45,625 nt of DNA from Magnetococcales bacterium. Lineage in GTDB: Bacteria > Pseudomonadota > Magnetococcia > Magnetococcales > DC0425bin3. Location of the stretch: the NCBI GenBank assembly GCA_015231175.1, contig JADGBZ010000019.1, positions 1 to 45,625 of the forward strand. Reading direction: 5' to 3'. Positions 24,563 through 33,251 of this stretch are shown piece by piece. The position numbers and the translations under genes are program-made. Each line of letters opens with the position of its first letter. Within the stretch, counting starts at the first letter, position 1. A model generated the notes under the pieces. It was not told where the DNA came from and searched no databases. It worked only from the letters and a program-made list of their open reading frames with translations.

Positions 24563-25053
24563 CACAAAAGAAACATCAATAAAATCAAGAGAAGATCTAA
24601 AACAAACGGTACGTTATTATCTCTAAGGTAACGTTGAGCATGAGCATTCCCCTTTTCTGCCGCCAGCTGAAACCACTTTATGGCCTCCTTGTCGTCCTGG
24701 GGAACACCTCTGCCAGAGTGGTACATTTCACCAAGCTGTACCTGAGCGTCAGTATCCCCCTTTTCTGCCGCCAGCCGAAACCACTTTATGGCCTCCTTGT
24801 CGTCCTGGGGGGGAGCACTTTTGCTTGGAAAACGTATCAACAAACGATATTTTGGACCAGGGCGATCACTCAGGTGTATAATTCCCTTTTGGTCAACAAA
24901 AGCAAAAATATCCGCATAGGCTGACTGGTTGACCAACAGTGCTTCAACAACCAATATAGTCAACAAAATTATAAATAACTTCAATGTTTTATATTGGTGC
25001 TCGAAATGGTCCGGGCGTCTCAATGAACAGCTCCACTTATCCACGAAATCCAT
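24562..25053 (-). CDS. Secreted or anchored DUF4124/Sel1-repeat protein
   Basis: Encodes 163 residues. An N-terminal hydrophobic segment (KLFIILLTILVVEALLV) acts as signal or anchor. A DUF4124-like motif follows (ADIFAFVDQKGIIHLSDRP). Two Sel1 repeats of 36 residues then occur, each with DDKEAIKWF, LAAEKG and AQ, and the C-terminus is hydrophobic (LDLLLILLMFLL). A 33-nt stretch is identical in the two repeats (24670-24702 and 24778-24810, period 108 nt), showing recent duplication. Sel1 proteins mediate protein contacts at envelopes and in stress or effector-immunity systems. The partner is probably the coupled membrane protein downstream. Confidence 0.75.
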   Translation of the reverse strand: MDFVDKWSCSLRRPDHFEHQYKTLKLFIILLTILVVEALLVNQSAYADIFAFVDQKGIIHLSDRPGPKYRLLIRFPSKSAPPQDDKEAIKWFRLAAEKGDTDAQVQLGEMYHSGRGVPQDDKEAIKWFQLAAEKGNAHAQRYLRDNNVPFVLDLLLILLMFLL

Positions 25054-25135
25054 CGCGTTCGACGGTCAGTCTTGCAAGATCTTCTTCGGACACTCTGACT
25101 CCGACTCTATGGCACAGCCCATGGGTACGTTCAGA

Positions 25136-25360
25136 CTAGCACACCGTTGATGAAGTCGCCACAGCACGCAACGGTCTTCCCTCAATCGCCACAACATCCT
25201 GGAGTTCACGGCGGAGGCCATCTATCCAGGCTACAAAACACTTTCGAAACGCTTTCGGGTCCAAGGCGGGGAAAATGTCTCCCAACGTATCGCAGGAGGA
25301 GACCCTGTTCTCGAACGGCATAAATTTCCTCATAAATTCAATCTTCTCATCCCATATCAC
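25136..25360 (-). pseudogene. ISAs1-family transposase relic (N-terminal part)
   Basis: The minus frame gives MPFENRVSSCDTLGDIFPAL, then DPKAFRKCFVAWIDGLRREL and VVAIEGRPLRA. This is the typical N-terminal 'DDE_Tnp_1-associated' region of ISAs1/H-repeat transposases, ending at the conserved AIDGK-like site. The catalytic core is absent and the frame ends shortly after. The fragment overlaps the 3' end of rsmE by 14 nt at the DNA level. Confidence 0.7.
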
Positions 25361-26096
25361 CCCAGAGGGTCTGGACCATGGTCAGAACGGCCAGTGCGGC
25401 TGTTTCGGTCCGCAAGGTGCGTGGACCCATTCCGACGGTTTGAAAACCCAATTGGTCGCGGGCGAAGGCGACCTCATCAGCTGTCAACCCACCTTCCGGG
25501 CCGGTCAGCAGGGTCACGGGCGAACCAGGGCGAGGCGGAGGCAGCGCTCGCAGACCGGTTCCATGCCGTTCCTCTTCCCAAAAAAGCAGGCGGGTTCCTT
25601 CCGGAATGGCGACGGCGAGGGAGTTCCAGGAGAGTGGGGCATGGACATGTGGTATCTGTGTGCGTCCGCACTGTTCGGCAGCTTCGATGGCAATACGCCG
25701 CCAGCGTTCGAGCTTGTTGGCGCCTTGCCGCTCATCCGGACGGCTGACGCTCCTTTTGGTCAACAGGGGGATCACGGCCACGGCGCCCAGCTCAACCCCT
25801 TTCTGGATGACCAGCTCCATGGGCGCCGACCGCGACAGGCCATGTACCAGCGTCACGGCAAGAGGGGATTCACATCCCCCGGGTAAATGTCGCACCAGCC
25901 GCACCTCGGTTCGACTTCCAGCGGTGTGCAGGATCGCTTCCCACTCCCCTCCCGAACCATCGAACAGGCGCACCACATCTCCCGAGGACAACCGCAGCAC
26001 ACGTTGCAGATAGTGCCCACCGCGTTCATCCAGGGGGTGGATCTCCCACCCTGGTTGCAGGCCTTCAGCGATGAAAAGGCGCGGAACGGTTGACAA
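25347..26096 (-). CDS. rsmE: 16S rRNA m3U1498 methyltransferase
   Basis: Encodes 249 residues. RsmE methylates N3 of U1498 in 16S rRNA using SAM through a SPOUT knot fold. Diagnostic blocks are PRLFIAEGLQPG at the N-terminus, ELVIQKGVELGAVAVIPLLT, RWRRIAIEAAEQCGRTQIP, TLLTGPEGGLTADEVAFA and MGPRTLRTETAALAVL. The start appears to be TTG at 26096, one nt after the hinT stop, with no clear Shine-Dalgarno sequence. Translational coupling to hinT is therefore likely. It is the last gene of the his transcript as I read it. Confidence 0.94.
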   Translation of the reverse strand: MSTVPRLFIAEGLQPGWEIHPLDERGGHYLQRVLRLSSGDVVRLFDGSGGEWEAILHTAGSRTEVRLVRHLPGGCESPLAVTLVHGLSRSAPMELVIQKGVELGAVAVIPLLTKRSVSRPDERQGANKLERWRRIAIEAAEQCGRTQIPHVHAPLSWNSLAVAIPEGTRLLFWEEERHGTGLRALPPPRPGSPVTLLTGPEGGLTADEVAFARDQLGFQTVGMGPRTLRTETAALAVLTMVQTLWGDMG

Positions 26097-26097
26097 G

Positions 26098-26451
26098 TCA
26101 GCGCCGGGAGGCTAGTGGTCCAATCGGTCGTCCACCCAGGATATGGACATGAATATGGAACACCTCCTGGCCACCAAATGCGCCCACATTGGTGCTGACC
26201 CGATAACCATTCTCGACCAACCCCAACTCCCGGGCCACATGGGCCGTCCGCTCCAGGAGGTATCCTGCCATGTCCCGGTCATCCAGGGTGAAACTGTCCA
26301 GAGACGCATAATGATGTCTGGGAATGACAAGCACATGGACCGGCGTCTGTGGATTGATGTCGTAAAAGGCGACCACGCGATCATCCTCATAGACGATCTG
26401 GGAAGGAATTTCCCCCTTGGCAATCTTGCAAAAAACACACGTCTCAGACAT
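26098..26451 (-). CDS. hinT: HIT-family purine nucleoside phosphoramidase
   Basis: Encodes 117 residues from the ATG at 26451, supported by GGGAGAG upstream. The family signature HIHVHILGG (the HxHxH triad) is near the C-terminus, with CVFCKIAKGEIPSQIVYEDD at the start and HVLVIPRHHYASLD in the middle. HinT-type proteins hydrolyse nucleoside 5'-phosphoramidates. It follows hisE-pilZ by 47 nt; a hisE-HIT neighbourhood is common in proteobacteria. Confidence 0.93.
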   Translation of the reverse strand: MSETCVFCKIAKGEIPSQIVYEDDRVVAFYDINPQTPVHVLVIPRHHYASLDSFTLDDRDMAGYLLERTAHVARELGLVENGYRVSTNVGAFGGQEVFHIHVHILGGRPIGPLASRR

Positions 26452-26498
26452 GACGACTCTCCCTTGCCGGAGCTTGCACGACAACATGGATGGTACGA

Positions 26499-27239
26499 TC
26501 AATCCGTGCGAAAGGCATCCTTGAATGCGTCTTTCGACAGGGCGAAAGTAAACAAGCCCAAATTATCGACGATCCTCAAGCCAATTCCGTTATCGGTGAC
26601 CCGGACCACCTCGAACTCAAAGCGAAAATCCTGGCCATGGGCCAGACACCCCTGGTTCAGATGGACCTGAAATTCCTGGTCACCCACCTCGATTCGTACA
26701 CCCGTTGTTGGCAGGGTCGGATTGATATCAGGTGGCATTTCGATTTCAAAAAACCCGCGTTCGCCGATCAGCTGCCATTTGGGCTCGTAGTCGATCTCCA
26801 GTTGGAGACCCTCCATGCTGACATCCGTCGTGGCGCCCATCAGGGTCAAGCCACTGAACATGTTTAGAGTCAACTGTTTATTGTGGGTACGGCGTTCGCT
26901 TGTGCGCCGGGGAACGGCTGCCATGGAGAGGCCGGAGGTACCAAAACGGTCCAGCAGTTCCTGAAAAACGACATCGGGATGAATATCCATATCGGCCAAC
27001 ATGACCCACAGGTGGAACAACAGATCTGCGGCCTCGTGGATCACTTCGGCAGGGTTGTCATCTTTCCCGGCCATGACCACTTCAAACGCCTCCTCGTCCA
27101 CCTTGCGCAAAATCTCCCCACGTCCCTTATGGTACAACTGTGCCACATAGGAGTGTTTGGGATCAGCCAATTTTCGTTGCAAAATAATCTCATACAAATC
27201 CAGAAGGACTGTCTGGGTGGTGGGCCCTGACGCGCTCAT
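26499..27239 (-). CDS. hisE: HisE (phosphoribosyl-ATP pyrophosphatase) fused to a C-terminal PilZ domain
   Basis: Encodes 246 residues in one uninterrupted frame. Residues 1-104 are a complete HisE, which cleaves phosphoribosyl-ATP to phosphoribosyl-AMP. The MazG-like acidic motif is E50xxE53 and E69xxD72 (KVDEEAFEV, HEAADLLFH), and the domain ends in the usual RFGTSGL. Residues about 110-225 look like a PilZ c-di-GMP-binding domain, with RTSER (112-116, RxxxR) and DVSMEG (139-144, D/NxSxxG) at normal spacing, then beta strands to GIGLRIVDN. The tail (226-246) ends FKDAFRTD. Its ATG overlaps the hisI stop (ATGA). An allosteric link of histidine synthesis to c-di-GMP is inference. A lost stop codon joining two genes is the alternative. 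Confidence 0.85.
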   Translation of the reverse strand: MSASGPTTQTVLLDLYEIILQRKLADPKHSYVAQLYHKGRGEILRKVDEEAFEVVMAGKDDNPAEVIHEAADLLFHLWVMLADMDIHPDVVFQELLDRFGTSGLSMAAVPRRTSERRTHNKQLTLNMFSGLTLMGATTDVSMEGLQLEIDYEPKWQLIGERGFFEIEMPPDINPTLPTTGVRIEVGDQEFQVHLNQGCLAHGQDFRFEFEVVRVTDNGIGLRIVDNLGLFTFALSKDAFKDAFRTD

Positions 27240-27625
27240 TTGCCGTAGATCTCCTCCGGGTTGATTTCTGGTGCGCATATTTCGGCCCACCTGTCGTCTT
27301 GGACCTCCAGGTAGAAACAGTTGTGTCTTCCGGTGTGGCAGGCGACGCCAACCTGATCCACCAGGAGCAGGAGGGTATCCCGGTCGCAATCGGTGCGAAT
27401 GTTCTTGATCCGTTGCACATGTCCCGAGGTTTCTCCTTTTTTCCAAAATTTTTGCCGGCTGCGGGACCAATAGCAGGCGACGCCGCTACGCAGGGTTTCG
27501 ATGAGGGAGTTTCGGTTCATCCAGGCCATCATCAACACTTCGCCGGTATCGTGCTGTTGGGCAATGGCGGGGATCAACCCATCGGCGTTGAATGTCAGGC
27601 TATTCAGATCGGGGAACGTATCCAT
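27236..27625 (-). CDS. hisI: Phosphoribosyl-AMP cyclohydrolase
   Basis: Encodes 129 residues, a stand-alone HisI. It opens the adenine ring of phosphoribosyl-AMP, the step after HisE. Signatures are [34 protein letters not shown] and [14 protein letters not shown], with zinc/magnesium ligands C..D.D and [12 protein letters not shown]. The start lies inside the hisF 3' end (22-nt overlap) and the stop overlaps hisE by 4 nt, so all three are translationally linked. Confidence 0.96.
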   Translation of the reverse strand: MDTFPDLNSLTFNADGLIPAIAQQHDTGEVLMMAWMNRNSLIETLRSGVACYWSRSRQKFWKKGETSGHVQRIKNIRTDCDRDTLLLLVDQVGVACHTGRHNCFYLEVQDDRWAEICAPEINPEEIYGK

Positions 27626-28431
27626 GGTGGGTTCTCATATTCGGACGCGGTGCATGAAGTGCGAACTTCGACACCGTTCGCACGCAGATAGGCTTTGGCC
27701 TCGGGTATGGTATGTTGGCGGAAATGAAAAATGGAGGCTGCCAGGACGGCATCGGCCCCACTGAGTTGTAAACCTTCCAGCAGGTGTTGCAGGGTTCCCA
27801 CACCACCGGAGGCGATGACCGGAACGGTGGTGGCTGCGACGATGGCCCGGGTCAAGGGGATATCGTAACCGATTTTGGTGCCATCTCGGTCCATGGATGT
27901 GAGCAAAATTTCGCCCGCCCCGTAGGCTTCCATGCGTTGTGCCCAGGCCACGGCATCCAGGCCGGTCGGTTTGCGCCCGCCATGGGTGAAAATCTCCCAA
28001 CGGAGGGGTTGGTTGTCGGCCCCGCGCTCCACACATTTGGCGTCGATGGCCACGACGATACATTGGGAGCCAAACTGGTTGGCAGCCTCCTGAACAAATT
28101 CGGGTCGAAACACCGCTGCCGTGTTGATGCCCACCTTGTCGGCGCCCGCATTCAACAGGTTGCGGATATCCTGATTGGTGCGCACGCCCCCGCCGACTGT
28201 CAGAGGGATAAACACCTGTTCGGCAGTCCGGCGCACCACGTCCAGGATGGTATCCCGGCCTTCGTGGGAGGCAGTGATATCCAGGAAGGTCAATTCGTCA
28301 GCCCCTTCGGCGTCATAGCGCCGGGCGGCGGCCACTGGATCGCCGGCGTCCACCAGCCCCTCGAACTGGACCCCCTTGACAACCCGCCCCTCCTTGACGT
28401 CCAGACAGGGGATAATGCGTTTGGCCAGCAT
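27604..28431 (-). CDS. hisF: Imidazole glycerol phosphate synthase, cyclase subunit
   Basis: Encodes 275 residues from the ATG at 28431, the standard start of the family ([20 protein letters not shown]). The catalytic aspartates are D11 in that block and the one in [12 protein letters not shown]. HisF uses ammonia from HisH to build imidazole glycerol phosphate. The C-terminus (LRANGVEVR and beyond) is about 20 residues longer than usual because the frame runs into the hisI start. It begins 5 nt after the SemiSWEET gene stop. Confidence 0.97.
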   Translation of the reverse strand: MLAKRIIPCLDVKEGRVVKGVQFEGLVDAGDPVAAARRYDAEGADELTFLDITASHEGRDTILDVVRRTAEQVFIPLTVGGGVRTNQDIRNLLNAGADKVGINTAAVFRPEFVQEAANQFGSQCIVVAIDAKCVERGADNQPLRWEIFTHGGRKPTGLDAVAWAQRMEAYGAGEILLTSMDRDGTKIGYDIPLTRAIVAATTVPVIASGGVGTLQHLLEGLQLSGADAVLAASIFHFRQHTIPEAKAYLRANGVEVRTSCTASEYENPPWIRSPI

Positions 28432-28436
28432 GCTCC

Positions 28437-28724
28437 CTACCCTCCTGTCTGTTGGTGACCAAATTTGAGTTTCATGGTCAACATGCAGAGCGACAAAGTG
28501 AGGATGATTCCATTGGCGCTGATGATGGGTACGGACCCAGCCAGGAAACCATACCACAACCAGAGTCCAGCGCCGGCGGAGTTGATCAGGAACATGCTCA
28601 GGGAGATATCCCCGACCGAACGGGTGCGCCACGTCCGAACCACCTGAGGGAAGAACGCGGCGCAGGAGAATATGGCAGCGACATATCCCAGCAGGTCAAG
28701 TCCTGGCGCCAAGAGGGGTATCAT
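28437..28724 (-). CDS. SemiSWEET-family transporter embedded in the his operon
   Basis: Encodes 95 residues with three membrane helices ([59 protein letters not shown]). The PQ-loop motif [18 protein letters not shown] is the hallmark of SemiSWEETs, which dimerise to transport small sugars. The length is typical of the family. The ATG overlaps the hisA stop by 4 nt (ATGA) and hisF begins 5 nt later, so it is an integral part of the operon. Its substrate here is unknown; a link with histidine synthesis is only suggested by position. Confidence 0.88.
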   Translation of the reverse strand: MIPLLAPGLDLLGYVAAIFSCAAFFPQVVRTWRTRSVGDISLSMFLINSAGAGLWLWYGFLAGSVPIISANGIILTLSLCMLTMKLKFGHQQTGG

Positions 28725-29461
28725 CCCTTGGTGGCGGCCACAGCAGCAGCCAAGTCAAGGCCACCATCGTAAATGGCCTTGCCTGTGATGACGCCGGATA
28801 TTTTGCCGCCATTCGGAAACGGCCCGGCGTTGACCATCACCTCACGTATATCCTGGAGAGAGGAGATTCCTCCCGACAGGATCACGGGTACCCGCACATG
28901 ACTTGCCAGGGCACGGGTTGCTGGAATGTTGGGCCCTTTGAGGACACCATCGCGGCTGATATCGGTAAAGATGATCTCGGTGGCTCCCGCATCTTCGAGG
29001 CGTTGCGCCAGATCCAGGGCGGAGATTTCCGTCGTTTCCGACCATCCATCGATGGCCACGCGACCGGCGCGTGCATCAATACCAACGGAGATTCGGTCTG
29101 GAAAGGTTCGGCAGGCTTCCCGGACAAAATCCGGATTGCGGCATGCCACCGAGCCCAGGATGGCGATGGAGACCCCCATGGTGAAACAATTCTCAAGGAT
29201 CTGCATGCTGCGCAGCCCGCCTCCCAGCTGCACTGGGATGGTTGCCGCATCCAGGATGGCCCGGATTGCTTCCAGATTGACGGGGTGGCCGGCAAAGGCG
29301 CCGTTGAGATCCACCACATGGAGCCGTTCCGCACCTGCTTCTTGCCAGCGGGCGGCGATGGCCCCGGGGTTATCCGAGTAGACGGTGTCGAGATCCATGG
29401 CTCCCTGATAGAGACGCACACAGAGCCCATCTTTAATGTCGATAGCGGGGATAACGATCAT
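28721..29461 (-). CDS. hisA: ProFAR isomerase
   Basis: Encodes 246 residues, the usual HisA length. It isomerises ProFAR to PRFAR. The (beta/alpha)8 barrel shows MIVIPAIDIKDGLCVRLYQG at the start (catalytic D8), DLNGAFAGHPVN, VQLGGGLRS and a second half with FTDISRDGVLKGPN and ILSGGISS. The C-terminus has GVITGKAIYDG. It follows hisH with a single-nt gap and overlaps the SemiSWEET gene by 4 nt. Confidence 0.97.
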   Translation of the reverse strand: MIVIPAIDIKDGLCVRLYQGAMDLDTVYSDNPGAIAARWQEAGAERLHVVDLNGAFAGHPVNLEAIRAILDAATIPVQLGGGLRSMQILENCFTMGVSIAILGSVACRNPDFVREACRTFPDRISVGIDARAGRVAIDGWSETTEISALDLAQRLEDAGATEIIFTDISRDGVLKGPNIPATRALASHVRVPVILSGGISSLQDIREVMVNAGPFPNGGKISGVITGKAIYDGGLDLAAAVAATKG

Positions 29462-29462
29462 G

Positions 29463-30098
29463 TCAGGTTGACCACTTCAGAAAGTTGTGGAGAAGCCGCA
29501 AGCCATGTTGCTGGCTTTTTTCCGGGTGAAACTGGGTTGCGAACAGGTTCTCCTTGGCCACTGCGGCAGTAAAGCCGACACCGTGGAAGCTGGAGCCGGC
29601 CACATCCGTCGCGTGGGTGACCTGGCCATGGAAGGAGTGGACAAAATAGAAGTGACTGTTGTCCGGGATTCCGACCCACAGGGGGTGATTTTGTTCCTGG
29701 TGCACCTTGTTCCAGCCCATGTGAGGCACTTTGAGGTGGCGTTCGGGGTCGGTTGCATCTGTCATTGCGCGGGAGAACGGCACCACGCGGCCCGGAATCA
29801 AATCAAGGCCGGGATGGTACCCAAACTCCTCGCCAGCGGTAAAGAGCAGTTGCATACCCACACAAATGCCCAGGAAGGGACGCCCCGTCCGGAGATGTTC
29901 CAAAACGGGTTCTGTCAGACCTCTGGCGTCCAGGTTGGCTCGGCAATCGCCGAAGGCGCCCACTCCGGGCAGGACAAGCCGCTCAGCACGGGAGATATCC
30001 GCCGGGTCACTGCTGATCCGCACCCGACCGCCGACGATCTCCAGAGACTTTGTCACGGAACGGAGGTTACCCGACCCATAATCCACGACAATGATCAT
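29463..30098 (-). CDS. hisH: Imidazole glycerol phosphate synthase, glutamine amidotransferase subunit
   Basis: Encodes 211 residues from the ATG at 30098, which overlaps the hisB stop (ATGA). It hydrolyses glutamine and feeds ammonia to HisF. The class I amidotransferase triad is visible: nucleophile Cys in [12 protein letters not shown], and His plus Glu in TQFHPEKSQ. The N-terminus [15 protein letters not shown] is typical. hisA follows at once. Confidence 0.97.
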   Translation of the reverse strand: MIIVVDYGSGNLRSVTKSLEIVGGRVRISSDPADISRAERLVLPGVGAFGDCRANLDARGLTEPVLEHLRTGRPFLGICVGMQLLFTAGEEFGYHPGLDLIPGRVVPFSRAMTDATDPERHLKVPHMGWNKVHQEQNHPLWVGIPDNSHFYFVHSFHGQVTHATDVAGSSFHGVGFTAAVAKENLFATQFHPEKSQQHGLRLLHNFLKWST

Positions 30099-30691
30099 GT
30101 ATTCAAGGTTCCTTTGGTGCTGGGAACCTGGCCTCCCAGATTTGGATCCAGGGCGCAAGCGGTGCGCAACGCCCGTGCCAAAGCTTTGAAGCAGGATTCG
30201 ATGATGTGGTGATCATTCTGGCCATACAGGCTGGTGACATGCAAGGTCATGCCGGCATTGTTGGCAAAGGCCACGAACCACTCCCGAAACAGTTCGGTGT
30301 CCACCACTCCCAGCCGGGGAGTGGCAAAGGTCACATCCCAAACCAGGCAGGGCCGATTGGACAAATCCACGACGACACGCGACAACGCCTCGTCCAATGG
30401 AACGTAGGCATGGCCAAAACGGGTGATCCCCTTGCGTTCGCCCAAGGCTTGACGGAAGGCCTGTCCCAGGACGATGCCGACATCCTCGACCGTATGGTGA
30501 CCATCCACGTGGAGATCCCCCTCGGCATGGACGCGCAGATCAAAAAGTCCATGCCGACCCAGTTGCTCCAGCATATGATCGAGAAACCCCAGCCCGGTAC
30601 GAATTTCCGTGACTCCGTTGCCATCCAAAGCCACCTCTGCCCGTACCCGAGTCTCACGTGTCGGGCGTTCGACAACAGCCTTGCGTTCCAT
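30095..30691 (-). CDS. hisB: Imidazoleglycerol-phosphate dehydratase
   Basis: Encodes 198 residues from the ATG at 30691, a single-domain HisB without the phosphatase part found in enterobacteria. Manganese-binding His motifs are [25 protein letters not shown] and [19 protein letters not shown] at 30712 would extend the frame by seven residues but is unlikely. It is the first his gene on the transcript; hisG, hisD and hisC are not in the window. Confidence 0.97.
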   Translation of the reverse strand: MERKAVVERPTRETRVRAEVALDGNGVTEIRTGLGFLDHMLEQLGRHGLFDLRVHAEGDLHVDGHHTVEDVGIVLGQAFRQALGERKGITRFGHAYVPLDEALSRVVVDLSNRPCLVWDVTFATPRLGVVDTELFREWFVAFANNAGMTLHVTSLYGQNDHHIIESCFKALARALRTACALDPNLGGQVPSTKGTLNT

Positions 30692-30786
30692 TTTGGTCTC
30701 TATACATCTCAACTTTCGCAGTTCGCGAAATGGCTTGGTGGCCTGATTTCCGCCAAATACCCGGGTGAGGCCGGCCCTTTTGTGCT

Positions 30787-30816
30787 AAAATATTGCTTGC
30801 GAATTCAATATGTCAG
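30787..30816 (-). promoter_or_regulatory. Candidate his operon promoter
   Basis: On the minus strand CTGACA (complement of 30811-30816) and TATTTT (complement of 30787-30792) are separated by 18 bp. They could start transcription near 30780, giving a leader of about 90 nt before hisB. No attenuator-type His-codon leader peptide was seen. The match to consensus is moderate. Confidence 0.35.
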
Positions 30817-30836
30817 CACGAGAAAGGCTGGCCTCA

Positions 30837-31120
30837 TGGATAAGAATACCAGGAATCAGGCAGCATTGCCCACCCCCATGATCGATGACATCAAATCCCG
30901 GTCCTTCGGGACATTCGGGGTAGATGGCGCCGTGTTTGATCTCCTCAAGGAAATGGCCTTTTTGGGCATTTTTTCCCGCCATGGATGGAGCAAGCGCTCC
31001 GGCAAGGATCTGCCCGTCCTGATCGTCCTTCTGATCATACATCCACTGCTGAAGGTGCGTTCGGTCGTGTCTCCAGGTTGGTGGAAATTCGGAAGCGGCA
31101 TAACCCCGACACCTCGTCAT
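30837..31120 (+). pseudogene. Transposase relic, N-terminal part (IS4/IS1380-like)
   Basis: From an ATG at 30837 the frame reads VFDLLKEMAFLGIFSRHGW, then SKRSGKDLPVLIVLLIIHPL and LKVRSV. This resembles the N-terminus of IS4-superfamily transposases, which continue with a 'WP.LK..S' block. After about 31075 the similarity is lost or shifted in frame, and no DDE core follows. The family assignment is uncertain. Confidence 0.5.
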
Positions 31121-31124
31121 TTGA

Positions 31125-31929
<805 letters not shown>

Positions 31930-31958
31930 CTTATTCACCGAAGATCCAAGGCAGTGCC

Positions 31959-32819
31959 CTACGACTTGAACCGCATCTCCAACGCATGGTAACGCTCCGT
32001 GGCGACAATATTCTTGAAGGCGTCAAAATCAACCGCCCGGGTGCCCACCACACCACGCTCACGCATCTCCCGGAAACAGCTCCTGATGGCTGCTGTCGCT
32101 TCAAACAAGGCCGACAGGGGAGAGACCCCCAGCTTGAACCCCATGGCCGCCAGATCCTGGAAAGGTAAGTTGGGCGTGCGCCCCCCCTCGACCAGGTTGA
32201 CCATGAGAGGCACGCCGGAAAGCTCTCTGGCGATGGTACGCAACTCCTCTTCCGACTGCGGCGCCTCGATGAAAATCATGTCCGCCCCGGCTGCATGATA
32301 ACTCCGCCCCCGCTGGATGGCCTCTTCCAGACCCAACGCCGCCCGGGCATCGGTCCGGGCCACCACAACGATGTCCCCTGCCTCCTGCCGGGCCTCCACC
32401 GCAGCGCGGATTTTCTCGACATGCTCCTCCCGGGAGATGACCCGTTTGCCGCTCATGTGCCCACACCTTTTGGGCCATTCCTGATCCTCCAGAATCACCC
32501 CGGCAACGCCCAACCGCCTGGCCATGGTGACGGTCCGGATGACGTTCAGGGGATTGCCATAACCGGTATCCATATCGGCAATCAGAGGGATGCGCAAAGT
32601 CGCGGCGATGTTTCCCGCCGCCTGCAACATCTCCGTGCCGGTGATCAACCCGATATCCGGCAAACCCAGCAACGCCGCAGCCATACCATAACCGCTGGAG
32701 AAAGCCAGCTCACAACCGCTCTGTTCGGCCAACCGGGCGCTCAGGCAATCATATACCCCGGGGCCAAACAGGAACCCTGGACGGGCCAACAAGGCGCGCA
32801 ACTGCTCACATCTCTCCAT
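31959..32819 (-). CDS. Isocitrate lyase/PEP mutase family protein
   Basis: Encodes 286 residues. The barrel fold of this family is clear from PGVYDCLSARLAEQSG, ADMDTGYGNPLNVIRTV (metal-binding Asp residues), ILEDQEWPKRCGHMSGKRVI (family KRCGH loop) and VVARTDARAALGLEEAI. Possible reactions include oxaloacetate decarboxylation, carboxyphosphonoenolpyruvate-type chemistry or 2-methylisocitrate cleavage. The KRCGH form favours a lyase or decarboxylase, but I cannot decide. GGAGGGGG lies just before the ATG. It ends the hrcA-to-dapB gene run, 32 nt after the acidic protein gene. Confidence 0.88.
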   Translation of the reverse strand: MERCEQLRALLARPGFLFGPGVYDCLSARLAEQSGCELAFSSGYGMAAALLGLPDIGLITGTEMLQAAGNIAATLRIPLIADMDTGYGNPLNVIRTVTMARRLGVAGVILEDQEWPKRCGHMSGKRVISREEHVEKIRAAVEARQEAGDIVVVARTDARAALGLEEAIQRGRSYHAAGADMIFIEAPQSEEELRTIARELSGVPLMVNLVEGGRTPNLPFQDLAAMGFKLGVSPLSALFEATAAIRSCFREMRERGVVGTRAVDFDAFKNIVATERYHALEMRFKS

Positions 32820-32851
32820 GCCCCCTCCGATACCCGGGCCATCACTATACG

Positions 32852-33214
32852 CTAGGCGCTCTTCTCTGCTGCGGCGTCGGCATCTTCTTCCCCTTCATCC
32901 TCTTCCTCATCCATCTCGATGCCACCGACAGGCCGCCCAAAAAAATCCCGGATCTTCTTGTTGAGGCCAAAATTTTTCCGATCCTCGGCGAGGGCCTCCT
33001 CCAGAGAGAGGGAGACCGGCTCCATGCTGTAGTGCAGGGGTTCATCCTCGACGATGGCCTCGTCCAGAATATAAAACTCCCTCTCCTCGGGGAACCAATC
33101 CTCCACCTTGAACTTTTTTGGTTCGTCCAGTTTGGTCAGCACGGCCTCCCGTTCACCAAACTCCAGGGTCAAATTTTGGCCGGGCTTGATTTTGGCAACT
33201 TCGATACGATCCAT
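32852..33214 (-). CDS. Acidic-tailed protein of unknown function
   Basis: Encodes 120 residues from the ATG at 33214, with AAGGAA 7 nt or so upstream. The N-terminal part is beta-like (RIEVAKIKPGQNLTLEFGER, AVLTKLDEP), followed by VEDWFPEEREFYILDE. A helix with LNKKIRDFFGRPVGG leads into an extremely acidic tail (about 98-117, mostly Glu and Asp). I recognise no family. It lies 37 nt downstream of dapB and 32 nt upstream of the PEP mutase-family gene, so it belongs to the same transcript. Confidence 0.75.
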   Translation of the reverse strand: MDRIEVAKIKPGQNLTLEFGEREAVLTKLDEPKKFKVEDWFPEEREFYILDEAIVEDEPLHYSMEPVSLSLEEALAEDRKNFGLNKKIRDFFGRPVGGIEMDEEEDEGEEDADAAAEKSA

Positions 33215-33251
33215 GGCGAGGATTCCTTCTTGGACGGGAGCAGCTTGACAG

